Assembly: GCA_023512835.1 (NCBI GenBank)
Contig: CM042088.1
Span: 15,058,078 to 15,122,077, forward strand
Origin: Taxillus chinensis
Lineage: Eukaryota; Streptophyta; Magnoliopsida; Santalales; Loranthaceae
Reading direction: 5' to 3'
DNA: 64,000 nt
Positions 44,511 through 55,137 of this stretch are shown here, piece after piece. The notes beneath the pieces were generated by a model. It worked only from the letters and a program-made list of their open reading frames with translations, was not told the DNA's origin and did no database searches. Both the position numbers and the translations under genes were made by a program. Numbering within the stretch: the first letter of the stretch is position 1; every line of letters begins with the position of its first letter.

Positions 44511-47277
44511 ATGGCACCCGAATCTTTCTTTCCGGCGTTACTCCTGGCCATCTAGTTGATTGGAATGCTGTTTCGATCCTCCGGATTGGTTTCTCCAGCC
44601 TTCGCCCTCTTCTTGAAGCCTCGCACATACTCAACCTGGTCTCCAATCCCATCGATCTTCTTATCGATGACATTCTTGAGTATTACCAACGGATTCGCCG
44701 CACCAAAGATTCCATAACCTCTTATGTCCGCGGTGAATCCATCGTCATCACTCCAGGCTGTTCTCCGCGCCGCTCTCCACCTTCCTCTTGGTGAACCACG
44801 GCGTCCGGATGCCGATCCGATGGCGGCTTCTATGGGGTGCACGAACAAGGGGAAGGAATACAAGGTGAAATCCTTCCAGGGTCGCTATCGATGTATGGCG
44901 ACTATTCTAAGTCGATGCCTACTGGCTCGCACATCAGCCCTGGACTCGGTCCGTATGATCTTCTACCTGGCCATGTACGGCGTCTTTGAAGGTCTTCCAA
45001 TGGATTGGGGGATGTTCTTATTTCGCTTGCTGCTGACTGGTCACAAAAACCATTCCTATGGGCGCATCCTCGGCATTGTCTTCCGGCATCTTCGTCCGGA
45101 CCATTTCGCCCAAGTTGATGCTGTCTCGTTTCCCTCGGCTCTTTATCTTCGTCACCTTACGCCGGATGGAAACATGACCGCCCGCCGACCCACCGTAGCT
45201 CTCCGCACTCTCCCTGCCGCGGAACAACAAGGCGGCTCTGTTGGTGACCCCTCCGACGCCCAAGCCCCCGAGGTCGGTTACGTCCACCGATCCTCCCGGA
45301 TTCGGTCCGTAGCCGCGCCCTCCCACTCACGGGCTTCCCAGCCAAGCGTCCGTGCTCGAACCGTCCGAGGTTGCGGGGCCCTCTCGGCGCAGGTGCGTCG
45401 AGAGCCGTTTCCTCGGCCCCTCTCGCTGGCGATGTCCCCACTCCCTCCACATCCGCTATAGCTGCTGCGGTTGATACCGCTGTTGCCGCCGCCACCGCTG
45501 ATGTCCCTGGCCGCTTCTCCCGAAGCCCCCTTGCCTCCTCTACCTCAACCCCGAGATTACCTTGACCATCTCTCCGCCGTCACCTTAACGGACCTCTGGC
45601 TCCGTTTCAGCCTAGCCCACACCTCTTCCATTCCCGACACCGATCTCCGGGTATTTTACACCCGCAATACCCAATCCCCGGAGACTATGATCATCCGGAA
45701 TCCGGACCACGGCTTTCTTACGCCGGCCGCCATTCCCGATGTGTCGTTCCCTACACCCTCCGGCCCGGTCCCTGCTACCCGAAGTCCCTCTACTGCTAAG
45801 GCTGGGCCCTCTTCTCCTGCCGCCGCGATTCCCGTAGTTGACTTGTCCGGTCAAAGCGGGTCTCTTGCTCCGGATGCCTCCAATGCTCCGGATGCCTCCG
45901 AAGCTCCGGATGCCTCGATGCTCCGGATGCTCCTGCTGCTTCTTGCTACTCCTGCGGACTCCTCTGCCCACCGCACTCCTGCTCCTTGTTCATGCGGGGG
46001 AGTCCTCCAAAGCTCCAGAGTTAGCCCTTGGGCGTGCCTCTTTTGGCACGGTCCACTCCGATCTTGTGCTTTCCGCTCACTGGACCGCCATGCTCACGCT
46101 CAAAGCGCCCAAATTTCCGCCATCGCTGCCAAAGTTGATGCCCTCGGCGCCCAACTACTCTCCGCCCTCACCGACTCCTCCACTTCCATTGAGCAGAAAA
46201 TGGATCTTGTCGCCACCTCCGTTCATTCACTCTCTACTTCCTTCGCGGATCTGGCGCATACGATGGCTCGTCCTCCCGTTGCTTCCCGGCGATCCGCCAA
46301 ACCGGGGGAGAAAGTGTCATCTGATCCGTCTACTCCTTCGCCCCACAACCATCATCCCGGACCGAGAAGCGGCCTGCCACTTCGGTGCTTCAGGGAGTTC
46401 AAATTCCCAAACGAAGCCGCTTCTCTCAACCAAGCTCCTCTACCGCACCTCCGGCTCCTCCTCCTCCATCCTCCTCATCCGCAGCTAATACCTTCCTCCC
46501 ATCCTATGCGGAGTTTGACCCCTCCGATGCGGATGGAAGCTTGCGCAAGGCAATGAAAGCCTATCTTGCGTCTTCTCTGAGAGAAGATGTCTTTCCGAAA
46601 TGTATCCTTTCTCTCCGGCCGACATTCGGACTCTTTGTTCGGAGAAAGGACTCTTTACTACGAAGACATTGACAACTTCTCGAGGGTCGCTAAGATGGAG
46701 ATGAGGCCGTTTCCATCTCTTTACGAAGATGGGCACTTGTTTGAAGTTCTGCCATGTTGGAATGAGGGCTATCTTCCCGGTGTGGAGTTAATTCAGACTT
46801 ACATCGACGGAACTGCTGAAGATAGCAAGCCATGGAAAACTCTCTCAACCATCCTCATTCCGTACCGGATCATGTCGCCACACTTCATGATGGCTGTCTT
46901 CATGATTCAATCCAAGCGAGATGATTCTCATTGATTCTCATCAGATTGTGGAGCACTTCGTTAGGAAGAATCAATGGGAACCTCTCGTGTCTCGGACTAA
47001 CCGAAGCCGTGAAGAAAGCCGGACTATATGAAGAGTTGGGTATCACACCCCCTGCGCTCTCTTGAGAAACTCAAGGCGACATTCCGGGGCAAGAAGCAAG
47101 TGCCACAACAATCGGATGGAGATAGGCTGCGGAGCCTTTGTTTGTCATTTCATCAAATCGTTCTTAACGTGGACAAACATTGGAGCCAACACTCCACCTT
47201 TACGATACGTACAGACAATGGAGCTAAGAGAGAAGGCAACTATGATCTTCAAGTATAGTAAGCCTTATGTACCTTAG
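44511..47277 (+). pseudogene. Sire-C ORF3: transposon-type N-domain plus Ulp1-like end
   Basis: Homologous to Sire-B ORF3 but in more pieces. The N-domain is recognisable (HLVDWNAVSILRIGFSSLR, SYVRGESIVITP, RYRCMATILSRCLLARTSAL). The linker is rich in Pro, Ser and Ala (45200-46500). The protease end shows the retained catalytic His in SPHFMMAVF (46875-46900). The Asp region is frameshifted near 46930. The Gln/Cys box is degraded: QQSDGD then a frame change, with CGAFVCHF in the next frame. It ends MIFKYSKPYVP, as in Sire-B. No complete triad can be read in one frame. Confidence 0.7.
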
Positions 47278-47405
47278 TGAAAAATCTGTATTAAGGCTGA
47301 TTTGTATTTAGTTGCTGATCAATGAAATTGGTTGTGGTGTATATTCGTATGATATTCGTTTGCATCGCTACCAGATCAGATTACAAAGGGTTTAGGCATA
47401 TCCAT

Positions 47406-47418
47406 AATTGGGGGAGAT
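47406..47418 (+). other. Sire-C polypurine tract
   Basis: ATTGGGGGAGAT abuts the 3' LTR start at 47419. Confidence 0.9.
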
Positions 47419-48634
47419 TGTTGGATCAAACCCGAATTTGGATAATGCCGTTAAAGCCTTATGTAATTTGATCCGAGATCTTTTGTGTTTATTTGATCAT
47501 TGCGAAGGTATGTCACTAATCCAAAGATGCACTCGTGAGAGCAAAGCTAAGGACAGGATACATAATCCTGATCCGGACAAGAGTTAGTGTCGTCAAACAC
47601 TTGGTAAATAACCAAGTAACAATAAGTGCGGAGTAAGGAAAATAAGTGCGGAGTAAGGAAAATAGATGCGGAGTAAGGAATCCGGACTTATTACTCGCCC
47701 GGAGTAAGGAACTTACATACGGAGTAAGGAACTTACATACGGAGTAAGGAACTTACACACGGAGTAAGGAACTTACACACGGAGTAAGGAACTTACACAC
47801 GGAGTAAGGAACTTACATACGGAGTAAGGAACTTACACACGGAGTAAGGAACTTACACACGGAGTAAGGAACTTACATACGGAGTAAGAAACTTACATAC
47901 GGAGTAAGGAACTTACATGCGGAGTAAGGAAGCGCTGACACGGACTAAGGATTCTAGTACTGAATAGATACGGAATAAGCAACCACTGACACGGAGTAAG
48001 GTTCCGAGCTTCATTAACTACGGAGTAAGGAAAATTACACCGGACCAAGAAGACACTGCTCCAATGAAACCGCATTTAAAGTTATCGGCTCGTGCTGTCC
48101 CGATGTAAGAAGAATGCATTTAGAACAAGAAGAATCTTACACGTGGATCATCCGGATATGTGGACACAACCTTAATTGTATCTCGGAACTCACAAAGACA
48201 CTTATACTCTTCGAATCCAAGATCTTGAGCTCCACAATCCGCAGCATCAAGGCGGATAGATTACCAAGGGATAGTTAGTGCGGAACGCATTCCGGAACTT
48301 CAAGTTCCAAGGTTGTCTCTTAGGAATGTTTTGTATAAATATTCATACTTATACTTCTTGTAAAAAGAGTGAGCTAGAGCGAAGAAGTGCAAAAATAGAA
48401 AAGGCACTTGGCTAGTGTGTGAATTCAAAGTTGTAAACGAGTGTAAGAGAGTATTTGCTTCTATTTTGTTGTAATCACTTTGTGATAATAAAACAAAATA
48501 CTTCCACTATCCTGGTTATCTTCCGCAGGTGATATTATCACTTAAACTAGATAAGTCTTTGTGTCTTGAGAGAAAAGAAAGAGTTCGAATAAGAGCCTAT
48601 TCACCCCCCCCCTTTAGGCTCCAAGGGACCATCA
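47419..48634 (+). mobile_element. Sire-C 3' LTR
   Basis: 1216 bp from TGTTGGATC to GGGACCATCA, with about eleven 20-bp units against ten in the 5' LTR. That accounts for the 19-bp length difference within one base or so. Confidence 0.95.
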
Positions 48635-48639
48635 ATGTG

Positions 48640-50150
48640 GAAGTCCCGAGTCCGATTCATCCGTAGCATCATCTGCATCATTTCTTCGTTCTTCATTGGT
48701 GCCACATGGTTGGTAAGTAGAAGTGACAGGAACATTCATAAACTTTGAGTAGTCAATGTTATCGTCTTGATCCTGCACATTAGAACTTGAAGAACCAACT
48801 TTCGACCAATCCGTGTTAGCTTCATCAAAAGTCACATGGATAGATTCTTCAACTTTGAAAAGTTTTCTATTGAAAATCTGATAAGCCTTGCTATGTAATG
48901 AGTATCCAACAAATATCCCATCATCGATTTAGGTTCAAATTTATCCCGGGATTCTTTTCCATTGTTCAATGCGTAGCAAGTACACCCAAAAGTTTTGAAG
49001 TGTGAAATAGAAGGCTTTCTGCCCTTCCACATCTCATAAGGTGTTTTCATGGTAAATTTATTTATAAGAGTTCTGTTCCGAACATAGCAGGCAGTAGACA
49101 CCGCTTCAGCCCATAGACTGAGAGGAAGCTTTGCCCCTGCTAACATTGATCTGCCAGCCTCGACTAAAGTGCGATTCTTGCGCTCGGTACCCCATTTTGT
49201 TGTGGAGTTCCGGGCCCCGGAGAAGTCGTCTTTGAATGCCCTGTTCGAGAACAATATGACCTCATATCCGAGAAATCAAATTCCGTACCATGATCACTCC
49301 TGATGCATTTAATGCTCGATCCTTGTGAATTGCTTATCCAGTTGAAGAGATTGACAAGGTGTTCAAAGGTTTGATCCTTAGAATTCAGGAATAACACCCA
49401 TGTGTATCTGGTGAAGTCATCAATAACCACTAGGGTGTATCTCGCACCAGCAAGTGAAGAAACAGAAATGGGACCACATAGGTCCATGTGAAGAAGTTGT
49501 AAAGGAGCAATTATTGAATTAACTAATTTGCTCTTAAAACTATGTTTGGTCCGTTTGCCAAGTTGGCATTCTTAACGAGAGTGTCTCTGGAGTATTTGTG
49601 TTTAAGCAAACCGGTGACCAAATCAAGCGACACTAATTTAGACAAAGTCTTAAAATTTAAATGTGCGCAACAACGCTTGTGCCATTGCCAACTATCTTCA
49701 TGTGATCTTTGTAGTGAGGAAGCATACGGGGTCGGAAGAATTGTTTCTCAAGACCACAGAATATATGTCCCCATCTCTTGATCCAGATAACTTAATATCT
49801 CCGGATAAGTTATCTCTAACCGGCAGGTGTGTTTGAAAATAAGGAAACTGTGAATCCTTTGTCACATAAATTACGACACTCGGCAGATTTTGCTTCAAAC
49901 CTTCGACTAATGCAACCTTAGTAATTGATACACAGCCATTGGTTAAAGTGCCATACCCCACGGTCTTACCTTTTTTGTTGTCACCATATGTTACGGATGG
50001 GCCTCGTTTGTCGATAACATCCACGAGTAGAGACTTATCACCCGTCATATGTCCAGGAGCATCCGCTATCGAGTATCCACTTGCTTTGATTGATCTTTGA
50101 CTTCAAGTGAGATGGAAGTGAATTCCATAGATGCTCTGCAAGACAACAGA
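48640..50150 (-). pseudogene. pol: Sire-B integrase region
   Basis: The 49698-50048 frame holds the pre-integrase part (TGDKSLLVDVIDKRGPSVTY, SITKVALVEGLKQNL). The HHCC part near 49540-49690 is broken. The core follows in 49164-49487 (MDLCGPISVSSLAGARYTLV, IRSDHGTEFDFSDM) and 48832-49254 (RTLVEAGRSMLAGAKLPLSL, KTPYEMWKGRKPSISHFKTF). The linker ends at 48640, where Sire-C lies. Confidence 0.85.
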
Positions 50151-50153
50151 TTA

Positions 50154-52458
50154 CATTTTTGGTGCCGAAACTTGTTTTGGGTGGTTAGGAGAAGTAACAA
50201 CAGTGTCAACTATTTTGGAGTTTATGTTGCTAGGAACTTTAACTTTCCAAGTTGACTTAGCTTTTTCCGTCTTAGTTGCTTCTTCAACTTGGGTTTTCTT
50301 AGGTGAAATACTCTGAGGAGTTTTAGATTTAGCTTTCCGAGAAAAACCCTTTTTGACAACTGGATTTTTATTGATTGAAGAGTGATTACATAACCAGGTC
50401 ATCGGATAGACTCCAACACTCATAGTGATAATGACCTATTTCGCGACATATCGAACGGTTTCTTGTGATGAGGAGTTACAACAGGGGATACGGGTTTCTT
50501 AGGTTTTACGGGTTTTTCTACTCTGTTCCCTATGGCCTAATCCTTTGCGAACGGGTGACGCACTCTTGGCCCTGGATGCGTCAGCCTTAACCTTTCCTTT
50601 GTTTATGGGTGCTGCAGTTTCGGCTATAACTGCAGCAACCTTCCCGTCATCGTTTGGTACGGGTGCTACTACTTCGGGATTAGCAGTAACAGCCTCTGTT
50701 CCACAATCAAAAACTATGATGCCACCTGAAACATAACCATCCAACGGTTTAGATGTACTAACAGGATATAGGTTGGTTAGTTTTGGAGTGTAGTCCGGAG
50801 GGCACTCAGTAGCTGGAGCAGTGGAAGTGGATTTGGATCCTAGGCCAGGTTTGACTCGGATATTGTGAGGATCGGTTCTAAATGTAGAGGCTATTTCTCC
50901 GAATTTTAGCCATTTACGATTTATTTCCTTTTCCTTCTCAAGTTCAATCTCGAGTCTTTTAAGATTTACATTCATGCCTATGAGGTTGGTATTCAAAGGT
51001 GATTCTCGGCTCTTAGGTCGTGATCCCAAACCTCCCCGCTTCGGTAGTCGGCTATGTCCTTTTCAAGTTTAGAAACAACAAGTTCTAGGCGTTTAGTCCG
51101 ACCACTCATATTTTGATACATTTGAGTAATTATTAATCTCTCATTCTTTTCATCATCACGTTCCTTAGTAAGAGATTCTAGTTTACTCAAGAGCTCAGAG
51201 ATAGAAGGTACCTCAGCGTTTGCCATGAGGCAAACGTTCGCCTTTTCCGTTGGTTCGTCATCTAAAGATTCCTCTTCTTCTTCCGAGCCACTATTTTATT
51301 TTAAGACGAACACCTTCCTCTTCATTTTGGCTGTTGTCTAAGGTGGAGCGTCGGGGTTTAACCTTGTCATCCTTGTCGGCCATCTTGGGTTTGGATCTAC
51401 GAGTCCTTGGCCCAATGACCAGGTTTCCCGTAATTGTAGCGATCTTGAGATGTCGACTCCGACCGCTCCTTCTTTCTTGAGGATGAGGAAGAACCTTTTC
51501 TGAATCCTTTTCTGCTATTCCGCAGAAATCGTGTGAAGGATTTCACCAGGAGTGCTATTTCTTCTTCCATGTTCGAGTTCGAGTTTTCTGACTCTTCCGT
51601 ATCATCCTCTGTCAGCATGCTTGGTCCAGCCGTAGCCTTAAGAGCTACTCCCTTTTCTTTCCGAACTATCTTCTCGTCTCGGTCAGTGTATTTGAATCTG
51701 ACCTCATGAGTCCATAGCTCTCCATATAGCTCTTCAAGGGGGAGCATACCGCGATTGTCTTCGTATTGCATCTGGAGCTGCTTGGAGTAATAGCAATCCG
51801 ACAAGGAACGAAAGAACTTGTCATTTATTTGGAACCGAGTGTAGTGCTCATTGACAGTTTTCAATTCCAGGATGAGCTTGCCGAATCGCCGATAGATGCT
51901 CTCTAGGGATTCGCCAGGTTTGTGGTTGAAGCTCTCAAAATTCTGTCTGAGAGCGCAAATGACGTTCTACATCTGGGACTGACTTCCTTCATATAGAATA
52001 GTCAATTTGTCCCACACGACTTTGCTTGTCGTGCGACCCTGGACGTCCGTGAAAGCCTCTCGAATCCAAGGACGATGTCACATAAGCTAGAGCCTTTTCA
52101 CCGGCGTATTACCAGGCTCTTTCATCGTGAGTGAGTTCAAGCATCGGTCTTTGGCCTCCCGACCCCATTTTCTCTGATGGTCATCGGAATGGGAAGCTCC
52201 TGATGAAGACAAGGCCACATTAGATGATCATGACAGGTCATGAACATCTTCATGCGAGCTTTCCACTAGGAGAAAAGCTCTGGTGTGAACTTTGGCGGTT
52301 TGCTTAATGTGTAGCCTGAACTCCGTGGTTGAGGAGTAGCGGCAGCGAAGGGTTGAGGTGGATCAACATTTTCACCGCTTGCTTCGGTTAGGAAGGGGCT
52401 CTTGAGCTCCCCCGGAGTTAAGGCGGGTATTGAATAGCATCTTGCTTTCTTCGGCCAT
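50154..52458 (-). pseudogene. gag: Sire-B gag and coiled-coil region
   Basis: The start ATG at 52458 encodes MAEESKM as in Sire-C. The 51397-51864 frame holds INDKFFRSLSDCYYSKQLQM and a zinc-knuckle remnant RYNYGKPGHWAKDS, in which all three Cys are replaced (Arg, Tyr, Ser) while His remains. A coiled-coil-like stretch (ELLSKLESLTKERDDEKNER, LERLEIELEKEKEINRKW-like) follows at 50900-51226. A second CCHC-like site is at about 50400-50450. It ends at TAA 50151-50153. Confidence 0.82.
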
Positions 52459-52505
52459 TGTTAAGTTGAGAGGGAGTGATGGATCTCTATGAGCAGGTAG
52501 AACTT

Positions 52506-52517
52506 GCTTTGATACCA
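52506..52517 (-). other. Sire-B primer-binding site
   Basis: Minus strand TGGTATCAAAGC, 2 bp inside the 5' LTR. Same initiator-Met type as Sire-C. Confidence 0.85.
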
Positions 52518-52519
52518 CT

Positions 52520-53832
52520 TGTTGGTCCCAGGAGAGCTAAAAAGGGGGGGGGGTGAATAGGCTCTTTGAAAATTCTTTCTCTCTCTTAATGGCTTAGACA
52601 CTCACTCTGGTTAAACGGATAAAATCAGTGCGGAAGATTAACTAGGTAGTGGAAGTATGTTGCTTTATTATCTGAAGATAATTACAACAAAGCAAAACAA
52701 CGTTTTAGCTGATTACAACACAACACTCTGTTATAGTTACACACACTTGGCAGTGAATCTCTGTGTTTGGCTCTTTACAAGATATACGCTTACGAGTGTA
52801 TATAAGTACAAGTAAGCACGCACATTCTTATTTACATTGCTTTAGGCATATATATAGACATCCTAGAAATCTATCTTGGAACTGCATTTTCCGAGTAGTG
52901 TGGAGCATTGAAGTTCTTCATCGGAAAATGCTGAAGCTTTAACTGTTGTGGATGTGGAGCTCAAAATATTAGAAGCATAAGTTGTAATGAATTCTTTGCT
53001 TGATTCCAATTGTATTTGAGACTGTGTCCACATCTCCGTGTGTTCCACGTGTCAGACAATTTAGGTATTCAATGAGTTTGTCTTACATCGGGACGTAGCG
53101 AGCTGCTAGCATTAATTGCGGCTTGGAGAGATGAAGCAGCGTCTTCTTGGTCCATTGTAAGGTTCCTTACTCCGCATGAACGAAGCTTGGATCCTTACTT
53201 CGTATCAGTGATTGCTTACTCCGTATGAATGAAGTCCTGGAATCCTTATTCCGTGTCAGCACTTTCTTACTCCGCATGAGTGGTGGTTCGGAGAGCTTAC
53301 TCCGCATCAGCGCTTCCTTACTCTGCATGAGTAATGGTTCGGATTCCTTATTCCGCATTTGATGTCCTTACTCCGCAACAGTTGCCCTTACTCCGCTTGA
53401 ATGACAGACTCGGATTTCTTCGTCCGTGTCTTCTTTTCCTTAGTCCAGGTTGGAGTGACAACTTCGATTCTTTCTATCTCACAAGTCTCTTTTACTCCGT
53501 GCAAGTTGTAGACTCAGGAACTTACTCCGCATTAATTGACATAATCTAGTTAAGTGTTAGATGCGGGTTCCTAGTCGTTTTGTCAAGTGTTTAATCGGCA
53601 CGAAGGGTCCTTACTCCAGAGATGATGACTTGGTTATATACCAAGTGAATGACGACACTCATGATGATCCGGATCGGGATTATGTATCCTATCCTTAGCT
53701 TTGTCCTCACATGAGTAGGTCCGGATTTAGAGTTAACTCATCTGCACGAACTTAATGGTAAACATGAAACATCTCGAGTCAAATTACATAGGGTTTGTTC
53801 CGCATTATCCAAATTCTCGGTTTTATCCAACA
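52520..53832 (-). mobile_element. Sire-B 5' LTR
   Basis: Plus strand TGTTGGTCCCAGG to TTTTATCCAACA (1313 bp). It pairs with 15939-17242 and is followed by AGAAC. Confidence 0.95.
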
Positions 53833-53837
53833 AGAAC

Positions 53838-55134
53838 TTATGAATAGCTCTACATTGAATATGAAGATACCTATAAAACACTTAAAGAAATAGAGGAACA
53901 ATTTCTCCCTATAAAAGTTGACAAAGAAAGATACCATTATGAACTGGAACGGCTTTCATGTGAATATAGAGACTCTATAGATGACTATGAAAGAACAGAG
54001 AGAAGATGAAGAGCTGAAGTGAGTGAGATGAGAAGCACACACGATGATCTTTTGGACAAAGCAGGACAATTGAAAATGGCTAATAAAGACATCGATAGGC
54101 TTGAAAAGGAACTAGATGAAACCAAAGCGGAACTGGAGAAAGAAAGACAAATCAGTAAAAAGTGGCAAGATTCTGTGGAAATTGCAGCTCACTTTAGGAC
54201 CACTCCAGATGTTAAAGGTCTAGCCTTAGGTCTAGGTTTCTCTGAAGACCAAATAGACAAGGCCTAGACTTACCCTGTGCAGACCAAGTGTCTTATTGGC
54301 TTTGTTCTTACTGGCACTGTGCGTCTTGATTGTGGAAAGGAGGTACTAATGGCTGTTACTTGTCCACCCAAACCTATAACACCCAAGCTAAAAGTGATGG
54401 GTCCTGTTGCATCTCAGGACAGTGATGTAGCAGTTGAAATAGTAGAACTGAAAGCTGAACCTTTAGCCAACCTGTCCTCTACATCCCAATGCAAGGGTAA
54501 GGGTGTAGTTTTCCCGGAGACAAACACAAGCAAACTTACTACTACATTTGAGACTGGTTCCACCAGCAAGGCTATTTCCTCCCAGCCTAAGTTTGTCCCG
54601 GGTGGTAGAGTTAAGAAAGGCCTGGGATATGTGAGAAAACCTAGGAAGCCTCTTAATGCTCCAACCAAATCCTTGAGACAGTGTGTCCAACCCAAACCAG
54701 TCAAATGCCTCATCTATTGGGAAGTTGGACACCTCTCCTATCAGTGCAGATTTTACCCTGAATATCTTAGGAAGGAGATTGCCACAGAAATCAAGGTAAA
54801 CCTTAAACAGCTAAAGTTCTCTAAAAATATGCAGTGCAACAACAACCTTGATAGGAAGAAACAATCCAGGCACACACAGGCTACCCAATCAAAGAACTTA
54901 AAGACTAAACCTGTGAAGAAAACTGCTAATTCTGTGCCTAAGAAAGCTGCCAAAGGTCACAGTAAGGAAGGAGAGTCATGTATGTACTCCAAGGATCTCC
55001 TTGCTAACGTGACTAATTCTGGATCACCTAAATTAGCATGGCAAATTAAGTCTACTCCCTCTTACTGGAAACCTGAAATGATAACTGCAGCTCACACTTA
55101 CCCAAAGCCCAATCTTAATTGGGCCCCCAAGACT
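53838..55134 (+). pseudogene. gag: Sire-A gag, second part (coiled coil and tail)
   Basis: After Sire-B the sequence continues with a heptad-like charged region in 54019-54267 (KDIDRLEKELDETKAELEKE). The 54277-55137 frame (286 codons) is basic, with a knuckle-like CLIYWEVGHLSYQC near 54705-54750 in which one Cys is Tyr. It ends LNWAPKT and a TAG (55135-55137), the position of the conserved stop. Confidence 0.8.
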
Positions 55135-55137
55135 TAG

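Larger units (their letters stand above)
35794..48634 (+). mobile_element. Sire-C, complete Sirevirus-like copia element
   Basis: It is 12,841 bp with both LTRs, flanked by a perfect ATGTG duplication (35789-35793, 48635-48639), and inserted antisense in the Sire-B linker. The order is primer site, gag, stop, integrase, RT, RNase H, spacer, ORF3, PPT. It is the only element here with both ends and no other insertion, though all its frames are broken. Confidence 0.96.
15939..53832 (-). mobile_element. Sire-B, Sirevirus-like copia, whole span
   Basis: The LTRs at 15939-17242 and 52520-53832 face each other on the minus strand and are flanked by a perfect AGAAC duplication (15934-15938, 53833-53837). 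The internal order is primer site, gag, stop, integrase, RT, RNase H, spacer, ORF3, PPT. Ath-B (23117-35150) splits RT and Sire-C (35794-48634) splits the integrase-RT linker. Without them and their duplications the element is about 13.0 kb. Confidence 0.95.

Noticed and set aside
45612..45971. 119-codon minus-strand frame with GIRSIGGIRS repeats
   Set aside because: Antisense shadow of the Sire-C ORF3 linker.
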